Counted from the stretch's first letter, positions 17,784-27,881 are shown. The stretch: 64,000 bases of DNA from CAVWDU01 sp963840725 (GCA_963840725.1 CAWIZY010000016.1:868001-932000), one strand, 5' to 3'. Notes: a model not told the origin generated them from the letters alone. Numbers and translations are program-made.

Positions 17784-19136
17784 CTAACTGAACTCGCGGA
17801 CCAGGCCGCTGATCGACTCCTTGGCGTCGCCAAACAACATCCGGGTATTGTCTTTGTAAAACAACGGGTTCTCAATGCCAGCGAAACCCGATGCCATCGA
17901 ACGTTTCAGCACAAAAACCGTCCGGGCATTGTCCACATTGATCACGGGCATACCGTAGATCGGTGAGGATTCTGACTCCCGCGCGGCCGGGTTAACGACG
18001 TCATTGGCACCGATAACGATGGCCACATCAACGTTTTCCATCCGCGGGTTGATATCGTCCATTTCCAGTAGCTGGTCATAGGGTACGTCCGCTTCGGCCA
18101 ACAATACATTCATGTGGCCGGGCATCCTGCCCGCCACCGGGTGAATACCGAAATTCACCTCAGCGCCGTTTTTCTCCAACAGTTCGCAGAGCTCCTTGAC
18201 CACATGCTGAGCCTGAGCCACCGCCATACCGTAGCCGGGGATGATGGCCACGTTACTGGCAGCTTCAAGGACGTAGTAGGCATCTTCGACGGAGATAGGC
18301 TTGATTTCACCTTCCACCGTCGTCTCGTCAGCCTTGCCACTCCCGAAGCCACTGAACAGCACATTGCCGAGAGACCGGTTCATCGCCTTGCACATAATCT
18401 GGGTGAGAATAATGCCCGAGGCACCCACCAGAGAGCCGGCGACAATCAGAATATTGTTGTCTACCGCGAAGCCAGCCGCACAGGCCGCCAACCCGGAGTA
18501 AGAGTTCAGCAGCGAGATAACCACCGGCATATCAGCGCCGCCAATGGGAATGACCGCCATAACCCCGAACAGCAGGGACAGACCAATCACCACGAATAAC
18601 CAGAGGCTGTTGGTCGGGTCCATGCAGAACATCACCGCACCGCCGAGAATCCCCAGCACTATCAGACTGTTAACCACCTGTTGGCCGCTGAACATTACGG
18701 CGCCACTGCCGATGGTCTCACTGAGCTTGCCGTAGGCAATGAGGCTACCGGTAAAAGTCACTCCACCGATCAGAATCGACAGAATGATGGTCACCAGGGT
18801 AAAGGTGCTGGCGTCGGCACTGAGTGCGGCCCAGCCCACCAGAAGGCTGGCCATACCCCCGAAACCGTTGAACAGTGCCACCATTTCAGGCATCGAGGTC
18901 ATTTGCACCAGTCGTGCTGCCGCAGCACCGATGATGCCGCCGAGAACAAAACCGATCCCGATCCATTTGAAATCTACGATGCCCTGATCAAGCAGAGCGG
19001 CGACGACTGCAATGAGCATGCCGATCGCAGAAATGAAGTTGCCACGCCGCGCTGTTGCGGGCGAACCGAGCTGTTTCAAGCCGAAAATAAACAGTGCCGC
19101 CGATGCCACGTAGGCGAATTGGATCATAATATCCAT
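17784..19136 (-). CDS. pntB: NAD(P) transhydrogenase subunit beta
   Basis: Inner-membrane and NADP(H)-binding subunit (domains II and III) of the proton-translocating transhydrogenase, 450 residues. About nine membrane helices come first, then the cytosolic NADP domain with PGYGMAVAQAQH, HPVAGRMPGHMNVLLAEA, GANDVVNPAA and VFVLKRSMASGFAG. The enzyme uses the proton gradient to make NADPH from NADH. Last gene of pntA1-A2-B, followed by a clear terminator. Confidence 0.97.
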   Translation of the reverse strand: MDIMIQFAYVASAALFIFGLKQLGSPATARRGNFISAIGMLIAVVAALLDQGIVDFKWIGIGFVLGGIIGAAAARLVQMTSMPEMVALFNGFGGMASLLVGWAALSADASTFTLVTIILSILIGGVTFTGSLIAYGKLSETIGSGAVMFSGQQVVNSLIVLGILGGAVMFCMDPTNSLWLFVVIGLSLLFGVMAVIPIGGADMPVVISLLNSYSGLAACAAGFAVDNNILIVAGSLVGASGIILTQIMCKAMNRSLGNVLFSGFGSGKADETTVEGEIKPISVEDAYYVLEAASNVAIIPGYGMAVAQAQHVVKELCELLEKNGAEVNFGIHPVAGRMPGHMNVLLAEADVPYDQLLEMDDINPRMENVDVAIVIGANDVVNPAARESESSPIYGMPVINVDNARTVFVLKRSMASGFAGIENPLFYKDNTRMLFGDAKESISGLVREFS

Positions 19137-19141
19137 GGCGC

Positions 19142-19429
19142 TCAGCTCTCCTTCTTCTTGAACATGGCCAGCATTCGGTCGGTTACCAGGTAGCCGCCGA
19201 CCACATTGATGGACGCCAGCGCCACCGCCGCCGCGCCCAGCCAGTTCGACAGGTCCTGCTGTCCGGTACCGGCGAGGCTGATCGCACCCACGACGGTGAT
19301 ACCGGAAATCGCATTGGCCCCGGACATCAGCGGCGTATGCAGGGTGGCCGGCACCTTATTGATGAGCTCAAAGCCCAGAAAAATGGACAGCATCAGGATA
19401 AACGTCAGAAAAACTACTGCCGGAACCAT
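19142..19429 (-). CDS. NAD(P) transhydrogenase subunit alpha part 2
   Basis: Small membrane subunit of 95 residues with three hydrophobic segments (VPAVVFLTFILMLSIFLGFEL, the ISGITVVGAI region, and VALASINVVGGYLV). It equals the C-terminal domain II part of enteric PntA; in this genome it is a separate gene, as in many Pseudomonas and alphaproteobacteria. ATG 19429 lies one base after the alpha-1 stop and gives the normal start MVPAVVF. Confidence 0.95.
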   Translation of the reverse strand: MVPAVVFLTFILMLSIFLGFELINKVPATLHTPLMSGANAISGITVVGAISLAGTGQQDLSNWLGAAAVALASINVVGGYLVTDRMLAMFKKKES

Positions 19430-19430
19430 C

Positions 19431-20573
19431 TCAAGCACCCCCTTCCATAATATTCTTGATCGTTTCATTCACCACTTCACCACCGTGTGTGATGATGCAG
19501 CCCGGCAAGATGTCGTCCTCGAAATCCACCGCAAATATTTTCTGCTCTTCCTGCCAGTTATCCTCAACCAGATTGAACAGGTTGGAGGAGTACATCTGGC
19601 TGGCGTCACGCGCGACTTCCCCCGCGAGGTTGCCCTTACCGATGATAGTCACGCCCGCGCTTTGAACCACCTCATTGGGGACCGAGCCTTCCACATTGCC
19701 GCCGCTCTCGGCTGCCATGTCGACGATCACGGAGCCAGGTGCCATACCCTCGATCATGTCGCGAGTCACCAGCACCGGGGGCTTGCGGCCAAATACCTGA
19801 GCGGTGGTGATCACCACGTCAGATTTGGCAATGGTATCTTTCTGGGCCTGACGCTGTTTCTCGACCTGCTCCGGCGTCAGTTCCCTGGCATAGCCGTCGG
19901 CGGTTTCACCCGTCTCACCCAGGTCGATATCCAGAAACTTCGCACCCAGTGACTGCACTTGTTCCGCCACCACTGGCCGGGTATCGAAGGCCGTAACCTT
20001 GGCGCCCAGACGCTTGGCGGTAGCGATAGCCTGAAGGCCCGCGACGCCCGCCCCAATCACAAACACATTGGCCGGCTTTAGCGTACCGGCCGGGGTCATC
20101 ATCATCGGGAAAATGCGCGGCAGGTGGGCGGCAGCCTGAATCACCATGACATACCCGGCGAGGTTGGCCTGGGAGCTTAGCGCGTCCATTTTCTGGCTGC
20201 GCGTGGTACGCGGAATCATTTCCATACTGATCGCAGTGACGCCCTGATCGCGCAGGGCCTGGACCAGCTCCTGTTCGTTGAAGGGGTCCAGGTAACTGAT
20301 GTGAATACAGCCGCGCTGCATCAGCTTGACATCCGCCAGCTCCGGCTTGCGCACCCGCAGCAGCACATCGGCCTCACTGATCAATGCTTGCCGGTCTGTT
20401 GAAATAGTGGCGCCGGCATCGGTATATTCGGCATCGGCGAAGCCCGATCCAGCACCCACGCCTGACTCCACCGCGACCTCAGCGCCCAGGCGGCAAAGTT
20501 TCTTGACATGATCGGGTGTCATGGGAACCCGGTTCTCTCCCGGGTGTGTTTCCTTGGGTATTGCGATACGCAT
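19431..20573 (-). CDS. NAD(P) transhydrogenase subunit alpha part 1
   Basis: NAD(H)-binding domain I of the transhydrogenase, 380 residues. Related to alanine dehydrogenase: MRIAIPKETHPGENRVPMTP, the QANLAGYVMVIQAA segment, the Rossmann glycines VFVIGAGVAGLQAIATAKRLGA, and DTRPVVAEQVQSLGAKF. The first gene of the pnt operon. The 170 bases before it, up to the helicase stop at 20744, are AT-richer and probably hold the promoter, but no clear match could be fixed. Confidence 0.96.
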   Translation of the reverse strand: MRIAIPKETHPGENRVPMTPDHVKKLCRLGAEVAVESGVGAGSGFADAEYTDAGATISTDRQALISEADVLLRVRKPELADVKLMQRGCIHISYLDPFNEQELVQALRDQGVTAISMEMIPRTTRSQKMDALSSQANLAGYVMVIQAAAHLPRIFPMMMTPAGTLKPANVFVIGAGVAGLQAIATAKRLGAKVTAFDTRPVVAEQVQSLGAKFLDIDLGETGETADGYARELTPEQVEKQRQAQKDTIAKSDVVITTAQVFGRKPPVLVTRDMIEGMAPGSVIVDMAAESGGNVEGSVPNEVVQSAGVTIIGKGNLAGEVARDASQMYSSNLFNLVEDNWQEEQKIFAVDFEDDILPGCIITHGGEVVNETIKNIMEGGA

Positions 20574-20743
20574 AGCGAATTAACCCTGTACCGTTATATG
20601 TATTTTCAGTCCGATCCTGACGGTCGATAGCACAGACCCCCAGGCCCGGACTCTCATCAGTCTGCCCCTTAGCCAGCGGCGCACTTTAGCACAGCTTGAT
20701 TGGGTCGGGAATTATGGCATCTATTGCGCAGCTCAATCTGCCC

Positions 20744-23041
20744 TTACTCCTGCTCCACCGGCCAGGGGGTATACGTCCACCAGGGCGGCAACAGATTACG
20801 ATAACGGGATTCATTGTAACGGCTGTCAATCAGCAGCGCGCGACCGCGGTCGCTATCTCGCCGGATGACCCTGCCCAATGCCTGGTCAACTTTCTGCATG
20901 GCCGGGTAGAGATAAACGTGAGCGAAACCGTCGCCCTGGTGGCGCTCATGCCAGGCCCGTTGACGCTCAGCATCCCGATTGAACTGCGGCAGCCCCACGC
21001 CGACAACCACCACTGAAGCCAATTGCTCCCCGGGTAAATCCACGCCCTCCCCAAATACCCCACCGAGGATGCAGAAGGCCACCACATCACGACGCCGCGC
21101 CAGCAGCTGCAGTAACTCCTCCCTCGCGTCCCTGCCCTGATCGGGAACCTGTACCCAGCAGTGCCGCTGCGGGGGGTACCCGCCGCTTGATTCCAGCCCG
21201 GCCAGGGCATCTTGCATATACCGATAAGACGGGAAGTAGACCAGGCAATTGCCGGGTTCACGCTGCAACCAGAGCCGCAGCCTCGCCACCAGCGATGCCA
21301 GGGATGCGGCGCGCTCTCGAAACCGGGTATCAATGTCTGTCGCCAGGAACACCTGCAACTGGGAGGGAGCAAACGGTGACGAATGTCGAGAACAGACCGC
21401 CTCCGGAGCCAGACCCAGCGCCTCGCGACACCACTGCGCTGGGGAAAGGGTTGCAGAGAACGCGATTACGGCGTGGTGCCGCTGCTGTCGCTCGCTGAGC
21501 AGTCTGGCGGGATCCAGGCAGTTCAGCACCACCGACAGACTCTGCTGCCCGGTCCCGCGCTGCATCTCAAAGCGAAACTCATCGCCCCAGTTTTCTGCCA
21601 CGCGCTGAAATTGCAGCACGGCGAAATACCAGTCTCGCACCCCGGGAGATTGCTGCAGCAGGCGGGGCTGATCCGCCAGCAGCTCCGCCACCCGGGAGCA
21701 AAACTGCTGCAGCGCCGTGGACAGAGCTGACGGCACCTGCTCCCGACTGTCGAACGCCGTTTCATCCCAGTCTTCTTTTTGCAGCGCCAGCAGAGCCCTG
21801 TTGACCTTCTCGAGCTTGCGCCGCAGGGGTTGTGGCGATGCTTTCAGCGCCTCCATGAGCGACGCTTTGGCCAGCTCCGCGCGGTACATACCCCGGGCTC
21901 GCCCAGGCAGGTTGTGTGCCTCGTCCAACAGCACGGTCCAGCGCCGCGGATCATCCATGCACTGGCTGGCGAGTCCGGCGGTCAGACCATACAGGTAATG
22001 CTGGTCGGCGATAATCAGGTCCGACCAGGGCACCAGGTCGAATGCCAGTTGATGGGGGCACACGCCATGCTCCCTGCCCAGATCCATCAATGCCTCCTGG
22101 TTGAGCGCTGCCACATCGACAGCGGCAGCCAGGGCGGTGGGCAATTTATCGTAGTAGCCACGGGCATAGGGGCAGTCTTCACCGTGGCAGGCCTTACCCG
22201 GTGAAAGACAGACATCGTCTCGGGCGCTGAGGCTGAGGAAACCGCCGCGATAGCCCGCCGCTCTGAACCCGATCAAGGTCTGTTCCGCCGTCCTGCGACC
22301 CACGGTCCTGGCGGTCACAAACACCACTGCTTCATGCTTGTTGGTGACCAGTGCTTTCAGTGCCGGAAACAATACCGCGGCGGTCTTGCCAATACCGGTG
22401 GGGGCCTCAAGCAGCAGCTGGCCGCCCTGATCGAGGCATTTATAGACCAGTTCTGCCATTTCTCTCTGGCCGGGACGGAACTCGCCGTGGGGGAAGGCCA
22501 GGGCCCGCGCACTCTGATCCCGATCGCGCCGCAGCTCAGCCAGAGTGACAAGCCAGCTCACCAGCCGCTGCAGGGATGCCTGCAGAAACGTGTCCAGTTC
22601 ATCCCGCGTATAGAGCTGGGACAGCGCCCGCTCCTCTGCGGAGTCGATATTGAACCAGGTGAGACGCACTGCAACCTGCTCCAGGTCCAGCTCCATGGCC
22701 AGCATTGCGGCATACAATCGCGCCTGAGCGAGGTGCAGCTGCGACAAGCTCTGAGGAATATGGGTAAAGGGCACGCGACAGGTCTTGATTTCCTCCACCA
22801 GGTTCTGCTCCGGGTCGTAGCCATCGGCCCGCCCGCGCAACAACAGATTCTGACCGCCTATCAGTTGCCGATAGATCAGTGGGTATTCAGGCTGATAAGA
22901 TGGCGGACGGCGGCGATATACCTGCTGGTGGCCGCGCGTACCCTCAACGCCGGTAGGCGAGGGCGTAAAGCGATGGTCGATATCGCCGCCACGGTAGCAA
23001 AACTGCGCGAGATCGCGCACAGCCACCACAATGTCACTCAT
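20744..23041 (-). CDS. Rad3/DinG-type iron-sulfur DNA helicase with N-terminal nuclease-like domain
   Basis: 765-residue superfamily 2 helicase. Seen in order: a Cas4/RecB-like PD-(D/E)XK region (RGRADGY, then VEEIKTCR near residues 90-105), Walker A EAPTGIGKTAAVLF near 220, a four-cysteine iron-sulfur region (CLSPGKACHGEDCPYARG), DEAH box LLDEAHNLPGRARGMY, FSATLSPAQW, GGVFGEGVDLPGEQL and the QALGRVIRR arginine finger. XPD-family helicases unwind 5'-to-3'. ATG 23041 overlaps the stop of the VRR-NUC gene by eight bases; ATG 23053 is also possible. Both genes together suggest crosslink or structure-specific repair. Confidence 0.88.
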   Translation of the reverse strand: MSDIVVAVRDLAQFCYRGGDIDHRFTPSPTGVEGTRGHQQVYRRRPPSYQPEYPLIYRQLIGGQNLLLRGRADGYDPEQNLVEEIKTCRVPFTHIPQSLSQLHLAQARLYAAMLAMELDLEQVAVRLTWFNIDSAEERALSQLYTRDELDTFLQASLQRLVSWLVTLAELRRDRDQSARALAFPHGEFRPGQREMAELVYKCLDQGGQLLLEAPTGIGKTAAVLFPALKALVTNKHEAVVFVTARTVGRRTAEQTLIGFRAAGYRGGFLSLSARDDVCLSPGKACHGEDCPYARGYYDKLPTALAAAVDVAALNQEALMDLGREHGVCPHQLAFDLVPWSDLIIADQHYLYGLTAGLASQCMDDPRRWTVLLDEAHNLPGRARGMYRAELAKASLMEALKASPQPLRRKLEKVNRALLALQKEDWDETAFDSREQVPSALSTALQQFCSRVAELLADQPRLLQQSPGVRDWYFAVLQFQRVAENWGDEFRFEMQRGTGQQSLSVVLNCLDPARLLSERQQRHHAVIAFSATLSPAQWCREALGLAPEAVCSRHSSPFAPSQLQVFLATDIDTRFRERAASLASLVARLRLWLQREPGNCLVYFPSYRYMQDALAGLESSGGYPPQRHCWVQVPDQGRDAREELLQLLARRRDVVAFCILGGVFGEGVDLPGEQLASVVVVGVGLPQFNRDAERQRAWHERHQGDGFAHVYLYPAMQKVDQALGRVIRRDSDRGRALLIDSRYNESRYRNLLPPWWTYTPWPVEQE

Positions 23042-24713
23042 TGTGGCCATCATCCTGCCACTCTACCCGCAGCACACCGGCCCCAATCCCCCGCTCCAGA
23101 AAAAAGCGCAGCCAGCGTTTTTGGCTATTCTGCAGCGTATCGCCGGGCGCCTTCACTTCAATCATCTGATACTCCCCCGGCGCACGACCCAATGCGAGGA
23201 GGTCGGGAAAGCCCCGCCTGTTCTCACCGGGGTCGAACAGCATTCGCTGCCAGATCGCCTGGAGATGGTCCCCGGGAATCACCGCCAGCGCCTGAGACAC
23301 CAGGTCTTCGCTCACCAGATGCCAGTTCATCCAACGGCATTGGTAAGTATGATACCGCTGCCAGGCCGCCAACAATTCCTGGCGCAAGTCAACCGTCCGC
23401 AACACCTCGAGCCGCGCCTCCAGTTCGTGCAAGCGACGCTGACGGAAGCCGGGTTCGTACATGTCTGTCGGGACACTCTGATAAGGATTGTGAAACACCC
23501 CTGACACGGGTGCGAAAATCTGCTCCCAGAACGCCAGACTGAACAAGCCGTTCATCAGTTTGTTCTCGACGTAATAAACAGCCTGCCATGATCGCGCCAG
23601 ATACTCGCCAGCGGCCCGCTCAACCCCCATATCGCTGCGCTGCAGTCGCACTGTCTCGGTCGGAAACGACTCCCGTCTGACAATCTTGTTCATACCCAGT
23701 TGGCGCTGCAGCCGGGGCATGATCCGTCGGGCGGCATCCCGCTCCGCTTCGCAGTGCGGCTGCGCAATGATTTCCTGGCACAGCGACAAGGCCGCCTCCC
23801 ACTGCTGGCCATGCTCCAGGATACGCGCCCGCCGCTCTCGGGCCGGGTGTAGCTCACTGCGCTCGTACAGCGTCAGCGCAGGCGCCATTTCCCCCTGTCG
23901 TTCCAATTCCCGGGCCACCCGGTTGCACAAGCGATACCAGCGTCTTTCGCTGGAGGCATGGGTGGGGAGGAACGACAACATTTGCTGCGCCAGTTCCAAC
24001 AGTTGCCCGGCTTCGTCACCCTCCTCCGACACCGCCAGCTCATAAAAGCCATCACTGAGCTGCTCACAGAACAAGTATTCCTCCAGCGCCGCTCGAGTCG
24101 CAAACATGCGCTGATCCCGGTCGAGTGGGTAGGGGTAGTAGCGCGCGACGCCGAGGTCGCTGAGAACGAAATCGGTCAGATTCTGTCGCCGGTTGCCGAA
24201 GTACAGCAATTGCAGCAGGGCCACTGTCTCGGACCCGCCAGGCACTAATATCCGCTCGCCAGCGGGTTTGCCGACCCGGTCCAACAACTCCGCTGGCTCC
24301 AGTGACAACAGCACAATAGCCTCCAGCAGTTCGCCTTTACGTCGGATCGGCGGCTGAGCCGGCAGCTCGGGGAACAAGCCGCGCAATTCCGCCACGGTAA
24401 ACAACTGCCCCAGATGGGCAACTTCGAGTTCCGTGGGAAAGCTCACCAGACCATTCGCGGCCAGCTGACCCAGAGCGTCGGGCACGGACGCTATCTCGGG
24501 GTAGTCCAGCTTGCTGAGGCGAAATAGCGGTCCCACCCGGGAAACCAGTCGCACATACAGACACTGGGCATCCCTGCTTAGCTGTCGAAATCGACACAGA
24601 AAATCACTTTCGTCCTCGCTAAGCAGATCGCCATATTGTGCCTCCACCGTTGCGCTAAGATCTAAAAAATTATCGCGGTAGTAATGCGGCTCAAGCTCCG
24701 GTGGTTCAATCAT
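23034..24713 (-). CDS. VRR-NUC domain nuclease, FAN1-like
   Basis: 559-residue protein with a C-terminal VRR-NUC (PD-(D/E)XK) nuclease core: FPDLLALG, MIEVKAPGDTLQNSQKRWL and GAGVLRVEW. The middle is helical with TPR-like and SAP-like segments, as in bacterial FAN1 homologues such as the structurally studied Pseudomonas protein. FAN1 enzymes cut 5' flaps and help unhook interstrand crosslinks. It is the first gene of a two-gene unit with the Rad3-like helicase, with overlapping ends. Confidence 0.9.
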   Translation of the reverse strand: MIEPPELEPHYYRDNFLDLSATVEAQYGDLLSEDESDFLCRFRQLSRDAQCLYVRLVSRVGPLFRLSKLDYPEIASVPDALGQLAANGLVSFPTELEVAHLGQLFTVAELRGLFPELPAQPPIRRKGELLEAIVLLSLEPAELLDRVGKPAGERILVPGGSETVALLQLLYFGNRRQNLTDFVLSDLGVARYYPYPLDRDQRMFATRAALEEYLFCEQLSDGFYELAVSEEGDEAGQLLELAQQMLSFLPTHASSERRWYRLCNRVARELERQGEMAPALTLYERSELHPARERRARILEHGQQWEAALSLCQEIIAQPHCEAERDAARRIMPRLQRQLGMNKIVRRESFPTETVRLQRSDMGVERAAGEYLARSWQAVYYVENKLMNGLFSLAFWEQIFAPVSGVFHNPYQSVPTDMYEPGFRQRRLHELEARLEVLRTVDLRQELLAAWQRYHTYQCRWMNWHLVSEDLVSQALAVIPGDHLQAIWQRMLFDPGENRRGFPDLLALGRAPGEYQMIEVKAPGDTLQNSQKRWLRFFLERGIGAGVLRVEWQDDGHNE

Positions 24714-24735
24714 CGACAGTCACCATAGGGCTTGC

Positions 24736-25632
24736 TCAGTCCGTTGCAGGCCGTGGTGCTGGCCTGGATTGCTGTAGCAGAAGGCCGGGTAAAATCAGCG
24801 CCAGGCCGACCAGCGTCGCCGGGTGGATGGTTTCCCTCAGGATGACGGCGATGAATACCAGCGAAATAAGCGGCGACAAAAAAATGAGATTGCCAATTCG
24901 CGAGACACTGCTGCTCAGACGCAGGGCCAGGGACCAGATCACGAAAGTCAGCCCCATCTCAAACAGCCCGACGTAGAGTGCAGCGGCCAGGCCCGACCAG
25001 GGGGGCGGACTGAGGCTGGACTGCACCGCGCACAGCAGCACCGCCAGCGGGGCCGCGAGGCTGAAATTCAAACACAAAGAGGTCACCGGGTCGCGCTTGT
25101 CCGCAGCCCGGGCCAGCCAGTAAACAGCCCAGATAAAAGTACTGGCCAATGCGCAAATCACCCCTTCAGGCTGGTCAAATTCCATCGCCATCAACCGGCC
25201 CTGGGTTGCGATAATCACCACCCCGGTATAGCCCATGAGCACCGCGACCACGTCGCGCCAGCCCAGACGATGCCCCAGCACCGGCACCGCTAATACCGCC
25301 AGAGCAACCGCCCAGGTGTAGTTGATCGTCTGGGCCTGTTGTGCCGGCAGCAGGTCATAGGCGCGTAACACGGCGAGATAAAACAACAGCGGGTTGAGAC
25401 ATGCCATCGCCAAAAAGTAACCCGGACTGGCCGCCAGATCTCGCAGCGCAGCGCGCGCTTTCCCCTGCAGCAGCACGATCAGCCACAGAATCAGAGTAGA
25501 GAAACAGACACTCCAGGCGAGCAGCTGATACACGTCCATGGTGCGCAGTGCCAACTTGAACGCCGTGGCCGCAGTCGACCACCACAGTATCGCCACCAAA
25601 CCGAGGTACAGCGCCTTGCGATCATCGATCAT
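24736..25632 (-). CDS. EamA/DMT family transporter
   Basis: 298-residue membrane protein with ten predicted helices in two five-helix halves, typical of EamA drug/metabolite transporters. Recognisable: LYLGLVAILWWSTAATAFKLAL, a PLLFYLAVLRAYDLLPAQQAQ stretch and, in the second half, SRIGNLIFLSPLISLVFIAVILRE. The substrate cannot be inferred. It is divergent from nhaC across a 306-base gap and lies 22 bases upstream of the VRR-NUC start, on the same strand. Confidence 0.85.
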   Translation of the reverse strand: MIDDRKALYLGLVAILWWSTAATAFKLALRTMDVYQLLAWSVCFSTLILWLIVLLQGKARAALRDLAASPGYFLAMACLNPLLFYLAVLRAYDLLPAQQAQTINYTWAVALAVLAVPVLGHRLGWRDVVAVLMGYTGVVIIATQGRLMAMEFDQPEGVICALASTFIWAVYWLARAADKRDPVTSLCLNFSLAAPLAVLLCAVQSSLSPPPWSGLAAALYVGLFEMGLTFVIWSLALRLSSSVSRIGNLIFLSPLISLVFIAVILRETIHPATLVGLALILPGLLLQQSRPAPRPATD

Positions 25633-25938
25633 AGCGCCACGACCGTTGCCATGGCCCGTCCGCGAACGCGCACCATGCCGGGCGGCACGGTGCTATCGAT
25701 GGTTGGCGAATACGGCGGGTGATACAAGATACTCAACGTCGTGGCGAAACCTGATTATATTACGTGATGGTGCCCGCTCTGTCAGACCCCTGACAAATTC
25801 CGACTGTACGCTGCGCCGCAATTGAGGCATCCTGAATTTTTTGTCTCGCCCCGGCAGTGTGCGTACCCGGCACAGCCGCCGCGACTGGGCCCGATGTTGC
25901 TTCCACGGGCTTCGACACGATAGGAAATCGCTGCTAAC
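25633..25938. other. Divergent intergenic region between EamA and NhaC genes
   Basis: 306 bases with no convincing gene. It is AT-richer in the middle (around 25750-25770, GATTATATTACG) and near 25835-25845, where promoters for both divergent genes would be expected. No clear operator or hairpin was identified. Confidence 0.5.
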
Positions 25939-27417
25939 GTGAACTTGCCCAAACATGAAAATCCGCGCCTGACCCTGCCACTGGCACTGACACCTATTGT
26001 GTTCCTGGTGACAATGCTCGCCTGTTCCGTCTACCTGTTCGGTTCCGACTCCTCTTACGGGGCCAATCAGATCGCCCTGGTGTTGGCCACCTGCGTGGCC
26101 GCACTGGTCGGCCGCCATACCGGCATTGACTGGCGCGCCTGTCAGGAAGGCATCATTAATGGCATCAGCATCGGCCTCGGCCCGACGCTTATCCTGTTGT
26201 CTGTGGGTATGCTGATAGGCACCTGGATTCTCAGCGGCACCGTTCCGTCCATGATCTACTACGGGGTCATGGTACTGGACCCGGGTTATTTCTACGCGGC
26301 CAGCGCCGCCATCTGCGCCATCGTCGCGATCAGCATTGGCAGCTCCTGGACCGTGGCGGGTACCCTGGGGATCGGCCTGATGGGTATTGCCGGCAGCTTC
26401 GATCTGTCACCTGAAATTACCGCTGGAGCGATTATTTCGGGCGCCTATTTTGGTGACAAGCTATCCCCGATGTCCGATACCACCAACCTCGCCTCGGCCT
26501 GTACCGGCGTCGATCTCTTTGACCACATTCGCCATATGCTCTGGACCACGGTGCCCAGTTTTACCATCGCTTTGGTGATTTTTACCCTGATTGGCAGCTC
26601 GGCGGCTGCCGCACCGCAGGAAATCGAGGCACTGCAGAGCAGCCTGCGCCAGGAATTCACCATCGGCCTGCACCTGCTGCTACCCTTGGTGCTGATGCTG
26701 GTACTGGTTTACCGGCGATTTCCCGCCTACCCTGCTATCGTCGTAAGCGCACTCACCGGCGCGGTATTCGCAGTGCTGTTCCAGCCGCAAGCAGTGGCCC
26801 GGTTAGCGGGTAATCCCGAAGACTTGGGGGGCATGATGGTCATGCTCAAAGGGCTGTGGATTGCACTGTTCAATGGCTACGCGTCGAATAGCGGCAACGA
26901 ATTCCTGGATGCCCTGCTGAGTAAGGGCGGCATGAGCAGCATGCTCAATACAGTATGGCTGATTATCAGCGCCCTGGGCTTCGGGGGCATTCTTGAGCGC
27001 ACCGGTGTTTTGAGCTATTTGCTGGAATTGGCACTTCGAGGCGTCACCAGCGCCGGCTCTCTGATCACCACTACAGTAGCGACCTGCATTGGTACCAATA
27101 TCCTGGCGGCGGATCAGTTTATCGCCGTGGCGCTGCCGGGGCGCATGTACAAGGAAGCCTACGAGAAGTATGGCCTGTCACCCTTGAACCTCTCTCGCAC
27201 CCTGGAGGACTCCGCCACCATCACCTCGGCACTGATCCCCTGGAACACCTGTGGTGCCTACATGGCCGCCACCCTGGGTGTGGCCACTCTGAGCTATGCA
27301 CCCTACGCCTATTTCAATTTACTCTGTCCGATCATCGCCATCATCTACGGGTTCACCCAATTTGCCCTGAAACCCCTGGAGCCTCCGATAGCAAGCACAG
27401 AGGCTGCCGTCGGCTAG
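25939..27417 (+). CDS. Na+/H+ antiporter NhaC family
   Basis: 492-residue inner-membrane protein with about eleven hydrophobic helices. NhaC-type motifs include GSSWTVAGTLGIGLMGIAG, GAYFGDKLSPMSDTTNLASA and the second half EDSATITSALIPWNTCGAYMA. The family exchanges sodium for protons; a few members move malate and lactate instead. The start is GTG 25939 (the segment MNLPKHENPRL follows). Its stop TAG overlaps the GTG of the thioesterase gene. Confidence 0.88.
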   Translation: MNLPKHENPRLTLPLALTPIVFLVTMLACSVYLFGSDSSYGANQIALVLATCVAALVGRHTGIDWRACQEGIINGISIGLGPTLILLSVGMLIGTWILSGTVPSMIYYGVMVLDPGYFYAASAAICAIVAISIGSSWTVAGTLGIGLMGIAGSFDLSPEITAGAIISGAYFGDKLSPMSDTTNLASACTGVDLFDHIRHMLWTTVPSFTIALVIFTLIGSSAAAAPQEIEALQSSLRQEFTIGLHLLLPLVLMLVLVYRRFPAYPAIVVSALTGAVFAVLFQPQAVARLAGNPEDLGGMMVMLKGLWIALFNGYASNSGNEFLDALLSKGGMSSMLNTVWLIISALGFGGILERTGVLSYLLELALRGVTSAGSLITTTVATCIGTNILAADQFIAVALPGRMYKEAYEKYGLSPLNLSRTLEDSATITSALIPWNTCGAYMAATLGVATLSYAPYAYFNLLCPIIAIIYGFTQFALKPLEPPIASTEAAVG

Positions 27418-27881
27418 TGGATTTACCCGATGAAATCTGGGATCACCCGCACCCACACACCCAGCTGAAAACCGTGGAGAATGCACACATCGATGGGCTG
27501 GGACACACCAATAATGCCGTGTATGTCAGCTGGTGTGAGGAGGTTGCCTGGTCCCATTCGGAGGCACTGGGGCTGAACCTGGCCAGTTACCAGCACCTGG
27601 ATAGAGCCATGGCGGTGATCAAAGCGGAATACGACTACCTGCAGGCCTCCAGGCTGGGCGAGACGCTGGTGGCTGCCACCTGGATCGCGGAGTGGGACCA
27701 GAAACTGACCATGCTGCGCCACTTCCAGATTGTGCGCCCGGCAGACCGCACCACCTTGCTGCGTGGCAGAGTCCGGTTCGCCTGCATCGAGATCAGCAGC
27801 GGCCGACCCCGGCGCCTGCCACCCGAGTTTGTCGCCGGCTACGGCCCCGCTATCTTGCCCGCAAGTCAGCCGCAGGGTTGA
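27417..27881 (+). CDS. Acyl-CoA thioesterase, hot-dog fold (4HBT family)
   Basis: 154-residue protein with the 4-hydroxybenzoyl-CoA thioesterase signature: HIDGLGHTNNAVYVSWCEEVAW carries the catalytic Asp and Asn-Asn. The central helix (AVIKAEYDYLQASRLGE) and beta strands follow. Substrate not predictable. GTG 27417 overlaps the nhaC stop. The stop runs directly into an intergenic palindromic element. Confidence 0.85.
   Translation: MDLPDEIWDHPHPHTQLKTVENAHIDGLGHTNNAVYVSWCEEVAWSHSEALGLNLASYQHLDRAMAVIKAEYDYLQASRLGETLVAATWIAEWDQKLTMLRHFQIVRPADRTTLLRGRVRFACIEISSGRPRRLPPEFVAGYGPAILPASQPQG

Noticed and set aside
22334..23542. Open frame opposite the helicase and nuclease genes
   Set aside because: Low-complexity, Arg/Pro/Ser-rich product with no domain, spanning two conserved minus-strand genes.
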